A stretch of DNA of 64,000 nucleotides from Lachnospiraceae bacterium UBA4338 (GTDB lineage: Bacteria; Bacillota; Clostridia; Lachnospirales; Lachnospiraceae): positions 145,088 through 209,087 of the forward strand of contig DGTK01000016.1 of NCBI GenBank assembly GCA_002393735.1, in the 5' to 3' direction. Positions 1-9,223 of the stretch are shown piece after piece. The notes under the pieces are model-generated. The model saw nothing but the letters and a program-made list of their open reading frames with translations. It had not been told where the DNA came from and searched no databases. Within the stretch, counting starts at the first letter, position 1; each line of letters starts with the position of its first letter. Made by a program: the position numbers and the translations under genes.

Positions 1-930
1 ACTGTTGTGATGGCTTTTGTATATAATCTTGTTGGAAAAAATAAGTACGTAAGATATTTATGCTCATCACTCTGGGTATGCGTAATATGCGGATATTTAT
101 TATATGCATATAAGTCCGGATTCTTCTGGAGAAATTATAATGACTTAACAGCGGTCAGAACCCTGGCTACATTTCTTGTAATCTGTTCAGTAATTGTATA
201 TGTAATCATATTCTTTTCAAAGAAGGCAGATAATGAGATAAAAAGTCTTGCCATGATAATGCTGATTATTATTATTGTTACACCGCTTGGAAGTAATAAT
301 GCATTATATCCTGTGTATAATAATCTGTTTTTGATAACTCCTTTTGACTGTTATTTACTGATACAGTCACTGGGCAAAAAAGATGCGACTCATTACATAG
401 TCAATATTATGTGCGTTATTGTATTTGGGCTTTTGATGCTTCAGTCAGTGCTTTTTGGCATTGACTATACATTTAAGTGTGATGGTTATGTAGAAGAACT
501 TGAAGCAGGATTTGACAAGGGCATTCTTAAGGGAATGTGTACAAACAGAAGTAATAAGGAAAGCCTTGAAGGCATTATGGATTATATAGATGAGGGAGAG
601 TATGAAGGAAGGCAGGCAATCTGCTATGGTAATATTCCGGCCCTTAATTATTACATAGGTGTGGAATGTCCGCTTAGCAGCAGCTGGCCTGATCTTAATA
701 CGGTGCTGACCTATGAAATGATGAAAGATGAAATAGAAAATCTGGATGAAAAACCGATGCTTATTTATACTGCAGCAGAGGAAGAACTTATATTAAATGG
801 TCAGGAACTTACAGATAAAGAGACATATCTTAAAGAATATATGAATGATAATGAATATATTAAAGTTTATAATAATGATGAATATGTAATTTATGATATA
901 ATAGAAAAAACAGAATGGAGACTAAAATGA
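1..930 (+). CDS. C-terminal part of a polytopic membrane protein of a glycan locus (5' end outside window)
   Basis: The reading frame is open back to base 1, so the true start lies outside the window. The visible 310 residues hold about five hydrophobic segments up to residue 160, followed by a hydrophilic C-terminal domain of about 150 residues. The same plan, many membrane helices then a soluble tail, is seen in the proteins at 2080-3825 and 17886-19885. This suggests a GT-C-like glycosyltransferase or another polymer-assembly membrane protein, but I see no catalytic motif in the visible part and the family is not recognised. The stop codon overlaps the next start as ATGA, so it is translationally coupled to the sugar aminotransferase. 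Confidence 0.7.
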   Translation, partial: TVVMAFVYNLVGKNKYVRYLCSSLWVCVICGYLLYAYKSGFFWRNYNDLTAVRTLATFLVICSVIVYVIIFFSKKADNEIKSLAMIMLIIIIVTPLGSNNALYPVYNNLFLITPFDCYLLIQSLGKKDATHYIVNIMCVIVFGLLMLQSVLFGIDYTFKCDGYVEELEAGFDKGILKGMCTNRSNKESLEGIMDYIDEGEYEGRQAICYGNIPALNYYIGVECPLSSSWPDLNTVLTYEMMKDEIENLDEKPMLIYTAAEEELILNGQELTDKETYLKEYMNDNEYIKVYNNDEYVIYDIIEKTEWRLK

Positions 931-2060
931 TTAACTTTAACGTACCACCTTATACAGGTAAAGAACTTAAGTATATTGAGGATGCTGTAGTAAGGCAGAA
1001 AATCTGCGGCGACGGACAGTACACACATAAGTGTAATGAGTGGATAGAGAAAAAGACCGGAACAACAAAGGCCTTACTTACCACTTCATGTACTCATGCA
1101 ACAGAACTTGCGGCAATCCTTGCTGATATTAAAGAAGGTGATGAGGTAATAATGCCATCATATACTTTCGTATCTACAGCAAATGCTTTTGTACTCAGAG
1201 GCGCAAAAGTAGTATTTGTGGATATCAGACCAGATACCATGAATATTGATGAGAATCTCATTGAAGATGCAATAACTGATAAGACCAAGGCAATTGTTCC
1301 TGTTCATTATGCTGGTGTTGCATGTGAGATGGATACAATTAATGAGATTGCCAGGAAGCATAATCTTATTGTTATAGAAGATGCAGCTCAGGGCATCATG
1401 TCAACTTATAAGGGTAAGGCTTTGGGTGCTCTTTCAGATTACGGCTGCTATTCATTCCATGAGACCAAGAACTTCTCAATGGGTGAAGGCGGAGCAATTC
1501 TTATTAAGGATGAAGCCAAGGCTGAAGAAGCTGAAATTATCAGGGAAAAGGGTACCAACAGAGCCAAGTTTTTCCGTGGTCAGGTAGATAAATATACCTG
1601 GGTTGAGATGGGTTCATCATATCTTCCAAGTGACATGAATGCAGCTTATCTTTACGCACAGCTTGAGATGGCAGATGAGATTACAAATGACAGATTAAAT
1701 AGCTGGAATCATTATTATAAGGAATTTGAAGACCTTGAAAACAAAGGAAGAATTCAAAGACCATTCATTCCTGAAAACTGTACTCATAATGCGCATATGT
1801 TTTATCTTAAAGCAAAAGATCTTGAGGAGAGAACAAAACTTATTGCTTTCCTTAAGGCTAATGAAATATTATCTGTATTCCATTATATTCCTCTTCACTC
1901 TGCACCTGCCGGAGCAGTTTATTCAAGATTTCATGGTGAAGATAAATATACTACCAAAGAAAGTGAAAGACTTGTCAGACTTCCAATGTATTATGGCTTA
2001 AAGGAAGATCAGGTAAGTTATATTATCGATAAGGTTAAGGAATTCTATCAGAATAATTAA
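927..2060 (+). CDS. wecE: dTDP-4-amino-4,6-dideoxygalactose transaminase (WecE/RffA type)
   Basis: A PLP-dependent DegT/DnrJ/EryC1 aminotransferase of 377 residues that converts dTDP-4-keto-6-deoxyglucose to dTDP-4-amino-4,6-dideoxygalactose (Fuc4N), with glutamate as the known donor for the family. The sequence follows Escherichia coli WecE closely: CGDG near residue 27, GDEVIMPSYTFVSTANAFVL at 71-90, EDAAQG at 151-156, and SFHETKN with the Schiff-base lysine at K181, the same position as in E. coli. An ATG at 915 is in frame, but the start at 927 gives the family N-terminus MINFN, has GGAG about 7 bases upstream, and forms an ATGA overlap with the preceding gene. The substrate can be supplied by RfbA and RfbB encoded at 19889-21876. 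Confidence 0.93.
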   Translation: MINFNVPPYTGKELKYIEDAVVRQKICGDGQYTHKCNEWIEKKTGTTKALLTTSCTHATELAAILADIKEGDEVIMPSYTFVSTANAFVLRGAKVVFVDIRPDTMNIDENLIEDAITDKTKAIVPVHYAGVACEMDTINEIARKHNLIVIEDAAQGIMSTYKGKALGALSDYGCYSFHETKNFSMGEGGAILIKDEAKAEEAEIIREKGTNRAKFFRGQVDKYTWVEMGSSYLPSDMNAAYLYAQLEMADEITNDRLNSWNHYYKEFEDLENKGRIQRPFIPENCTHNAHMFYLKAKDLEERTKLIAFLKANEILSVFHYIPLHSAPAGAVYSRFHGEDKYTTKESERLVRLPMYYGLKEDQVSYIIDKVKEFYQNN

Positions 2061-2079
2061 AACTTAAGGTTGGACTATA

Positions 2080-3825
2080 GTGAGTAAGTCATTAAAGAAC
2101 AATTTAATAGGACTTGGCATTGGCTTAGGGTTGGCATTGGCTTATATATTCGTATTAAGCCACTGCTTTGAATTTGTATACGCATCTAATGATGATGTTT
2201 TACTTAAAGCCATAGCCAATGGCAGCATAACCGGCTTTCCGGATGGACACCTGATATATATCATGTATCCACTGGGAGGCTTTCTTGCTTTTTTATATAA
2301 CTTAAATTCAAACGTTGCATGGTTTGATATTATGCTTAATGTATTCAGAGTTTTAAGTTATATTCTTATCATTACCAAGGCAGCTAATCTTAGAAATAAA
2401 ATAACAGACAAGCTTATTGTGGGAATTAGTTTTATTCTTCTGTTTGCTGCCGTAGATATGTCAAATGCGGTTATGGTGCAGTATTCTGTGGTAAGTGCTC
2501 TATTGGCAGGAACAGCGCTTTTCTATCTTGCATCCTTTAATGACGATTATGCTTCTGAGAAGATTTTATATATTTCAGATGTGTCAGTTATAATAATTAC
2601 CCTGATTCTGTCAATGCTCCTTCGCAAGGAAGTGATGGCACTTGCAATGCCCCTTGGCATTATGATTGTTGCAGTAAGAATTGCACATATGCACAGGGAT
2701 AAAGACAATGATCACAAGAAAAATATAAGGGCCGGCTGGGTTTCATTTCTTGCAGGCATTCTGCTTTTTGCCATATGTGTCCTTATACACATAAGCGCAT
2801 ACAGTTCGGCTGAGTGGAGAGAGTTTAATAAGTATAATTCTCTAAGGACGGATATTTTTGACTATTATGAGTTTGAAAATATTAATCTGGCAGCCTATGA
2901 AGATAAGTTAAATGAAATAGGCATAGAAAGTGGCGATTATCATGCACTTGGACGATACAATATCGCCCTTATGGATAATCTTGATCTTAATAATATTTCG
3001 GCTTTAAGAGATATTGCCCACCAGGATTATGTTCAAAGAAGGCAGAATTACAGCGTAATCAAGGAAACGATTTACGGCGTGGCAAAGGAATTCATTCAGC
3101 CAAAGGCATATCCGGTAACTCTGCTTCTGGCAATAGTTATGGTACTTAGCATTATACTTTTGTCTTATCACAGGAAAGAAGCCGCTTTCAAAATCGCCGT
3201 CCTTTCCATCATATACATGCTTCTTGTTATGGCATATTTTATCTATGTTGGAAGGTGGCCACAAAGAGTTTCTTTTGGATTATATTTCATGATAATGATG
3301 ACTCTTCTTGGTGTGGTATTAAGGTTTGTTCCGTCTTCTGCCAAAAAGATGGGCAGATATGATATTGCTGTATATGGGTTGGAACTTATCGGTTTATTAT
3401 TTATAACAGGTTTTTCCTACAGGGACACAGTAATAAATCATAAGGACATAACCGCAGATATTGCAAAGTGGCAGTGTGTTAACGATTATTGCAATTTAAA
3501 TGATAACAATATATATTATGTAGAGACCACGTCCATCAGGACTTTTAAGGAATATAGCGGCAATCCGGACGTAATGGAAGCAAATAATGTTATCAGACTT
3601 GGCGTGTGGACATATGGAGGCCCTCTGTTCAGGGATTATTTAGGTTCAAGAGGTCTTGATGATGTGCATGAAGATATCTACAGGGATAATGTATATGTAA
3701 TTACAGATGGAAGCCTTAATGAAGATTTCCTTAATGGAGTATATCCAGAGGCAAAGGTGGAAATATGTGATACAATAATGATGCCGGATGGCAGCAGCTG
3801 GAATGTATTTGATGTAAGAAAATAA
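2080..3825 (+). CDS. polytopic membrane protein, probable glycan assembly (function unknown)
   Basis: A 581-residue integral membrane protein with a GTG start at 2080 and AAGGT about 9 bases upstream. It has roughly ten to eleven hydrophobic helices, a soluble loop around residues 245-345, and a soluble C-terminal domain from about residue 455. An acidic pair (NDD, residues 37-39) lies in the first extracytoplasmic loop, as in GT-C glycosyltransferases, which use lipid-linked sugars. That is an analogy and not proof. It lies between the Fuc4N aminotransferase and the acetyltransferase, so a role in adding or flipping a lipid-linked sugar is plausible. I do not recognise a named family with certainty. 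Confidence 0.75.
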   Translation: MSKSLKNNLIGLGIGLGLALAYIFVLSHCFEFVYASNDDVLLKAIANGSITGFPDGHLIYIMYPLGGFLAFLYNLNSNVAWFDIMLNVFRVLSYILIITKAANLRNKITDKLIVGISFILLFAAVDMSNAVMVQYSVVSALLAGTALFYLASFNDDYASEKILYISDVSVIIITLILSMLLRKEVMALAMPLGIMIVAVRIAHMHRDKDNDHKKNIRAGWVSFLAGILLFAICVLIHISAYSSAEWREFNKYNSLRTDIFDYYEFENINLAAYEDKLNEIGIESGDYHALGRYNIALMDNLDLNNISALRDIAHQDYVQRRQNYSVIKETIYGVAKEFIQPKAYPVTLLLAIVMVLSIILLSYHRKEAAFKIAVLSIIYMLLVMAYFIYVGRWPQRVSFGLYFMIMMTLLGVVLRFVPSSAKKMGRYDIAVYGLELIGLLFITGFSYRDTVINHKDITADIAKWQCVNDYCNLNDNNIYYVETTSIRTFKEYSGNPDVMEANNVIRLGVWTYGGPLFRDYLGSRGLDDVHEDIYRDNVYVITDGSLNEDFLNGVYPEAKVEICDTIMMPDGSSWNVFDVRK

Positions 3826-3835
3826 AAGAGGTTAT

Positions 3836-4450
3836 ATGAATAAACTTATTGAAGATGATGTTATTTATCTTAGAAATATAGAGGATGCGGATACATCTAT
3901 GGTTGTTTCGTGGAGAAACAGCGAAGGCGTGCGTTCTCATTTTATCTATCAGAAAGAACTTACTGAAGATGACCACAGGAACTGGCTTGAGACCAATGTA
4001 TATACACATAAATGCGAGCAGTGCATTATATGCATTAAGTCGTCTGCAATAGACAGTGGTCTTGTTGAGGCAAATCCGGAAGTGCTTGAATATCTTTCCA
4101 ATGAAACGGATGGAGATGAGGGCTATCCTGTTGGTTCTGTATATATAAGAGACATTGACAGGAATCACCGAAAAGGTGAATATGGAATCTTTATTGGTGA
4201 AGGAGATTTCAGGGGAGCCGGCATAGGCAGCAGGGCATGTAAGCTTATGTGTGAGTATGCTTTTAAGAGTCTTGATCTTCATAAACTGATGCTGAGAGTT
4301 CATGCTGATAATGAGAGGGCAATTAAGAGTTATGCCAGGGCAGGTTTTGAAAAAGAAGCATATTTAAAAGATGATGTTTTTGTAAATGGCAAATATACAG
4401 ATATAGTATTGATGGGACTTATAAATCCTACGGAGGTAAATAATGGCTGA
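3836..4450 (+). CDS. GNAT-family N-acetyltransferase, possibly acting on dTDP-Fuc4N
   Basis: A 204-residue acetyltransferase of the RimJ/RimL (Acetyltransf_3) type. It starts with the typical LIEDDVIYLRNIEDAD. The acetyl-CoA pyrophosphate-binding loop is GEGDFRGAGIGSRACKLM around residues 121-138, and HADNERAIKSYARAGFEKE near 160-178 is the usual C-terminal GNAT motif. It lacks the length and N-terminal domain of E. coli WecD. Lying two genes after wecE, its most economical role is N-acetylation of the 4-amino sugar to dTDP-4-acetamido-4,6-dideoxygalactose; this is inferred from context. It overlaps the next gene by 8 bases, which indicates coupling. Confidence 0.85.
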   Translation: MNKLIEDDVIYLRNIEDADTSMVVSWRNSEGVRSHFIYQKELTEDDHRNWLETNVYTHKCEQCIICIKSSAIDSGLVEANPEVLEYLSNETDGDEGYPVGSVYIRDIDRNHRKGEYGIFIGEGDFRGAGIGSRACKLMCEYAFKSLDLHKLMLRVHADNERAIKSYARAGFEKEAYLKDDVFVNGKYTDIVLMGLINPTEVNNG

Positions 4451-5396
4451 GACTAAAGATATATCTTTTGTTATTCCATGTTACAGGTCTGAACAGACCA
4501 TAGGTAGTGTGGTGGCAGAGATTAATACAGTTATGACAGAAGTGGTTAAGAAGACATACGAGATTATTCTGGTTAATGATTCTTCCCCTGATAATACTTT
4601 TGAAACCATTCGTTCACTGGCTGATAACAGCGACAATATTATTGGTATTAATCTGGCCAAAAATTTCGGTCAGCATGCAGCGCTTATGGCAGGAATGAGA
4701 ACTTCAAGGGGTGATATCGTTGTCTGCCTTGATGACGACGGACAGACGCCTGCAAATGAGGTATATAAGCTTCTGGATAAACTGGATGAAGGATATGATG
4801 TTTGTTATGCTTCATACGGTCATAAACAACATAATGGATTCAGGAATTTTGGCAGCAAGGTTAATGAACTTATGACCAGAATAATGCTGGGTAAACCGAA
4901 GGAATTATATATATCAAGTTATTTTGCCGCTAAGAGATTTATTGTGGATGACATGTTAAGATATGAACAGCCTTATGCATATGTAATCGGTCTTGTATTA
5001 AGGGCAACCAGAAATATTGCTAATGTGCCGGTTAATCACAGAGCAAGGGAAATAGGTAATTCCGGATATACTTTAAAGAAACTTTTGGGCCTTTGGTTTA
5101 ACGGTTTTACAGCATTCTCCATTAAGCCTCTTAGAATTGCCACATTTATAGGTGGATTAACAGCCTGCACAGGATTCTTATATGGATTATATACAATCAT
5201 TAAAAAACTTATTTTGATGGATTCAGTTCAGGCAGGATACTCGGCAACAATGTCAGTTCTTGTTTTCGTAGGCGGAATGATAATGCTTATGCTGGGTATG
5301 ATTGGTGAATATGTGGGAAGAATGTATATCTGTATGAATAATTCTCCTCAGTATGTAATAAAAGAAGTTGTTGGTGCGAAGAATAAGTTAGCCTGA
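4443..5396 (+). CDS. GT2 polyprenyl-phosphate glycosyltransferase (ArnC/GtrB/DPM1-like)
   Basis: A 317-residue family 2 glycosyltransferase. The GT-A fold begins with SFVIPCYRSE (residues 8-17), carries VNDSSPDNT at 44-52 and the metal/nucleotide motif DDDGQ at 97-101. Two hydrophobic helices in the last 80 residues are typical of ArnC, GtrB and DPM1-like enzymes, which move a sugar from a nucleotide donor to undecaprenyl phosphate at the inner membrane face. In this locus the product could be Und-P-linked Fuc4NAc, used outside by a GT-C membrane enzyme such as the neighbours at 1-930 or 2080-3825. The donor is inferred, not shown. Last gene of its operon; no clear terminator follows. Confidence 0.9.
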   Translation: MAETKDISFVIPCYRSEQTIGSVVAEINTVMTEVVKKTYEIILVNDSSPDNTFETIRSLADNSDNIIGINLAKNFGQHAALMAGMRTSRGDIVVCLDDDGQTPANEVYKLLDKLDEGYDVCYASYGHKQHNGFRNFGSKVNELMTRIMLGKPKELYISSYFAAKRFIVDDMLRYEQPYAYVIGLVLRATRNIANVPVNHRAREIGNSGYTLKKLLGLWFNGFTAFSIKPLRIATFIGGLTACTGFLYGLYTIIKKLILMDSVQAGYSATMSVLVFVGGMIMLMLGMIGEYVGRMYICMNNSPQYVIKEVVGAKNKLA

Positions 5397-5413
5397 CAAT
5401 TAGGTAAGGTTGG

Positions 5414-5441
5414 TTTACAAATATTGGATTTGTGATATAAT
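5414..5441 (+). promoter_or_regulatory. sigma-A promoter of the cyclic-di-GMP gene
   Basis: The -35 TTTACA (5414-5419) and a perfect -10 TATAAT (5436-5441) are separated by 16 bases. Transcription would start near 5448, about 50 bases before the ATG at 5502, giving the gene its own promoter independent of the glycan operon upstream. Confidence 0.7.
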
Positions 5442-5501
5442 TTAAGTATCTGTGATAATAGATATATTGGGGTTATTATTTTTAGTAATCAGGGGTTATA
5501 A

Positions 5502-8500
5502 ATGAGAAAAGTCATCGGCTATTTTGTGAGCGAGCTGACTAATCTGTGCGCGACAGAAAAGCTTAATTCTATAATTGAACATGCTAAAAAATATGACATG
5601 CAGGTCGTAAGTATTTACCTTGGCTTTGATTGGGGCATAGCTTCCGAGAAGTGGAAGTTTATGTTCTTTGAGAAACTTAAAGGCAGTACTTTTGATGCAT
5701 TTATTATTGATGCAGAACAGTTATCTTATTTTGATAATATCCAGAAAATAATTGAAGATTATTGCGAAAAGCCTTGCATATGCATTGACGGATACTATCC
5801 GGGGTGCAGCTCAGTTTATTATGATGATGAGAAGGCTCTTATTACTGCGCTTGAAAGAATGTATGAAAAAAAGGGCGCAAGAAAGTTTGGTCTTGTTGCA
5901 ACCATAGACGATCCAAAACTTTCAAGATTGAGTGATATCTATGGGGATTTCTTAGAGAGTCATAATATTGAAAGAAATCCTGAATATGATATCTTTGGCA
6001 AGTTCTCCAAGGGCCAGGAAATGTATAAACTGGATCCTCTTTTTAAGGGAGAACTTGATGTGGTTATCACCATAGATGAAAGATGCGGATACTGGATTAG
6101 GGACCTTCTGGATGAACATTGCCCTAAGGATGGTAAAAGGGCAGTTGTATGTGGTCTTAATGGCTGTGCTGATTACTATTACTATGAAAATGATGATGTC
6201 TATTATACATTTTTCAGAGATTCCAACAGGCTGGCTGAAGAGTGTATAAATATGCTTTTAAAACTTTTTGAGGATCCTACTCAGAAATTGTTTACCAAAC
6301 TGGATTATATTCCTTGTGATGAAGCTAAGGCTTCTGCCAGACAGCCACTTGAAGAAGTGTCTCATGAACTTTATGTATCTAATGAAACAAATGTTGCATA
6401 TGACAAGAGACAGTTTAAGATGATTGAGAATATGTTTAAGACAGAAGAAGGCGAGATGGGGGATGTTATTACCGAATATCTTCCTAAACACTCAATGCTT
6501 GTTTTCAAGGAGGCTTTTGTTAATAACATATTTGAGGCTGATCTTGATATCCCTGGAGATAATAGTTATTACGTAATAGCTGACAGAACGGCTCTTAATC
6601 TTCAGAAAAAGATGGTTAATACTGATGATTTAAGGAAGTATCTGCTTGAAAAAGCAACTGTGGATATGGCAGTTAATATCCTTCCGCTTTATTATTTGAA
6701 TTCCTATTATGGATTCTTTTTATATGCAGATTATGTAAATGGCAGACAATTGCAGCTTCTTGAAAGATTTGCAATGAGTATTGCTTCATATATTGGATTC
6801 TATATTTACAACAAGAAACTGCAGTTTGCCAATATGCAGCTTTCAACAGCCAATAAGGGTATGCGTCAGCTTCAGGTACGTGATGCCATGACAGGTATGT
6901 ATAATAACCGTGGCTTTGTTAATGAACTTAATAATCTTAAGGAACACTGCCTGATTACAGGTGAGAATATAACACTTATCTGCCTTGATTTAGACAGACT
7001 TAAGAATATTAATGAGATATATGGTCACTCGGAAGGGGACGTTGCCATTCAGAATCTTGCAAGAATCATTACTGATTCAATCTCTTCCGAAGACAAGTGC
7101 GCAAGACTTGGCAGTGATGAATTTGTTATAGCAATTCACAGTATGACTGATGGTGAAAGAGCAGCAGATAATGTTATTTCTGCCATTAAAACAAGAGTGG
7201 ATAATTATAATGTTATTTCAGGCAAGGACTATTCACTGGTTGTAAACTTTAATTCATATATGGTGATTCCTTATGAAGATACTGTAATGAGTGATGCGCT
7301 GGATTCGGCATTAAGTTCCAAGAGAATCAACAAACTTAATAAGAGAAGAGCTTTACCGAGTGAAACTGAAGAAAATGGTGAAATGGTTGATCCGCTTGAA
7401 GCAATTAAGGTTAAGGATATTATTGACGGCAATAAGTTCAGATATGCATTCCAGCCTATTGTTGATGCCAAGAGTGGAAAGATTTATGCATATGAAGCAT
7501 TAATGAGGTCTGATACCAAAGATCCGATTATGCCGGCAGTTATTCTTAAATACGCTACCAAAGAGAATCGTCTTTATGACATTGAAAGAGCTACATTCTT
7601 TAATGTGCTTGAAAATGTTAAGACCAAAGCCAGTCAGTTTAAAGACCGTAAGGTATTTCTTAATTCAATTCCTGGCTTCCAGATTGACCAGGTTGACTAT
7701 GATAAGCTTAGGATGACTTATCGTGATGAGTTTAAGAATGTTGTTGTGGAAATTACTGAACAGAATGAACTTATGGATGATGACCTTGATCTTATGCTCC
7801 AAAGAAGTACCGAGGATGGTTTCGGACTGGCAGTAGATGATTATGGCTGCGGTTATTCCAATACTGCAAGTCTGCTTCGTTATCTTCCTAACTGTGTAAA
7901 GATTGACCGTATGCTTATTTCGGAGATTCAGGAAGACCCGAGAAAGCAGCATTTTGTAAAGAGCATCATTGATTTTGCCCATGATAATAATTTCCTGGCT
8001 CTGGCTGAAGGCGTGGAGACGGCTGAAGAATTAAGAGCGGTTATATATATGAATGTAGACCTTATCCAGGGTTATTATACAGCCAGACCTTCATTTGATA
8101 TCATTGATGAGATTCCGGAGAAGATTAAGGATGAAATCATAAGATTTAACAGCGGTCAGAGCGGTAAGGCATTCAAGAAGACTTATATAGCATCCAAAGA
8201 GAGTGAACTTTCATTAACTCATCTTGCGGTTGCCAATTATACAGGTATTATTATTGCCAACAGTGAACTTACAATTGCCGGCAATCCTGATTTCCCAGCA
8301 GCATTAAGACTTATGCTTAAGGATCACTCCAAGTGTGTACTGACTCTTAATAATGTTAAAATTGAATCCGATGGTGAGAAACCATGTCTGGATTTAGGAG
8401 AGAATACCAGTCTTGTCCTGAAACTTGAAGGAAATAATGTCTTCACAGGCGGTGGAATAAGAGTTCCTGCATCTTCATCAATTCACATTATAGGAGAAGG

Positions 8501-9221
8501 CAACCTGCAGATTAACAACAGCAGCCAGAACCACTATGGTATCGGTTCGGGCTTAAAAGAAACCTTTGGCAAAATCACCTCCGACATGTCCGGTGAACTT
8601 ACTGTAAATGTTGAGGGAGAATCCGGTATATGCGTAGGTGGTGGAATTGCAGAAAGCGGCAGTCTGATTGCGCTTAAGGGTGGAAGACTTCGCTTCAACT
8701 GTAATACAATTAACGGAATTGGTGTTGGTTCTGTAAATGGAAATGTAAATATTGATATTAGCTATTGTGATATAGGTGTAGATGTTAATTCCACAAATGG
8801 TATTGGAATTGGAAGCGTTAATTCGAACGCAGATGTTAAGATGTCTTATCTTAAGGCAGTTGTGGAACTTACCGGCAGCATTCTTAACGGATTAGGAACC
8901 AAGTCGGGCGGAGATTTTAAATTAAGTATTATTTCCGCCAATGTCAGAGTCCATATAGACGGACAAAAGGTTGTTTATATGGGTAGTATATCAGGTGGTG
9001 CAAAAGTTTATGGAGAAAGTTCGAGAATTGAACTTAATGGATCAGGTTCTGAAGTTGTGGGCATTGGCTCTCTTGAGTCCAAGGGTGAGATTAAATTCAT
9101 GAAGGTAGGATTCTACTATTCACTCGTTTCAGACAATGCAGTACTGCTTGGCGCCGAAGACAAGAATGTTTCAATTGATGGCGGTGGCATAGAAATGCTT
9201 GAAAAAATAGCGAATCTCTGA
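5502..9221 (+). CDS. LacI-like sensor / GGDEF (GSDEF) / EAL protein with C-terminal beta-solenoid
   Basis: A 1239-residue multidomain protein without signal peptide or clear membrane helix. Residues 1-270 resemble the periplasmic-binding-like sensor of LacI/XylR regulators but have no DNA-binding helix-turn-helix. Residues 300-450 may form a GAF-like region. The GGDEF domain (about 460-590) has RDAMTGMYNNRGF and GSDEF at 537-541; the second glycine is serine and no RxxD inhibitory site is visible, so cyclase activity is uncertain. The EAL domain (640-880) keeps EALMR (665), LNS, EITE, DDYGCGYS, KID, AEGVET and QGYY, so it looks like an active phosphodiesterase. Residues 905-1239 are a repetitive region with recurring GIGxGS turns (near 1013, 1072 and 1100), predicted as a right-handed beta-solenoid. 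That tail is unusual on a cytoplasmic signalling protein. Confidence 0.85.
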   Translation: MRKVIGYFVSELTNLCATEKLNSIIEHAKKYDMQVVSIYLGFDWGIASEKWKFMFFEKLKGSTFDAFIIDAEQLSYFDNIQKIIEDYCEKPCICIDGYYPGCSSVYYDDEKALITALERMYEKKGARKFGLVATIDDPKLSRLSDIYGDFLESHNIERNPEYDIFGKFSKGQEMYKLDPLFKGELDVVITIDERCGYWIRDLLDEHCPKDGKRAVVCGLNGCADYYYYENDDVYYTFFRDSNRLAEECINMLLKLFEDPTQKLFTKLDYIPCDEAKASARQPLEEVSHELYVSNETNVAYDKRQFKMIENMFKTEEGEMGDVITEYLPKHSMLVFKEAFVNNIFEADLDIPGDNSYYVIADRTALNLQKKMVNTDDLRKYLLEKATVDMAVNILPLYYLNSYYGFFLYADYVNGRQLQLLERFAMSIASYIGFYIYNKKLQFANMQLSTANKGMRQLQVRDAMTGMYNNRGFVNELNNLKEHCLITGENITLICLDLDRLKNINEIYGHSEGDVAIQNLARIITDSISSEDKCARLGSDEFVIAIHSMTDGERAADNVISAIKTRVDNYNVISGKDYSLVVNFNSYMVIPYEDTVMSDALDSALSSKRINKLNKRRALPSETEENGEMVDPLEAIKVKDIIDGNKFRYAFQPIVDAKSGKIYAYEALMRSDTKDPIMPAVILKYATKENRLYDIERATFFNVLENVKTKASQFKDRKVFLNSIPGFQIDQVDYDKLRMTYRDEFKNVVVEITEQNELMDDDLDLMLQRSTEDGFGLAVDDYGCGYSNTASLLRYLPNCVKIDRMLISEIQEDPRKQHFVKSIIDFAHDNNFLALAEGVETAEELRAVIYMNVDLIQGYYTARPSFDIIDEIPEKIKDEIIRFNSGQSGKAFKKTYIASKESELSLTHLAVANYTGIIIANSELTIAGNPDFPAALRLMLKDHSKCVLTLNNVKIESDGEKPCLDLGENTSLVLKLEGNNVFTGGGIRVPASSSIHIIGEGNLQINNSSQNHYGIGSGLKETFGKITSDMSGELTVNVEGESGICVGGGIAESGSLIALKGGRLRFNCNTINGIGVGSVNGNVNIDISYCDIGVDVNSTNGIGIGSVNSNADVKMSYLKAVVELTGSILNGLGTKSGGDFKLSIISANVRVHIDGQKVVYMGSISGGAKVYGESSRIELNGSGSEVVGIGSLESKGEIKFMKVGFYYSLVSDNAVLLGAEDKNVSIDGGGIEMLEKIANL

Positions 9222-9223
9222 AA

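Noticed and set aside
3731..4303. Open frame of 190 codons on the minus strand
   Set aside because: It overlaps the acetyltransferase gene, which has clear GNAT motifs; the minus strand product has no recognisable domain and no ribosome binding site.
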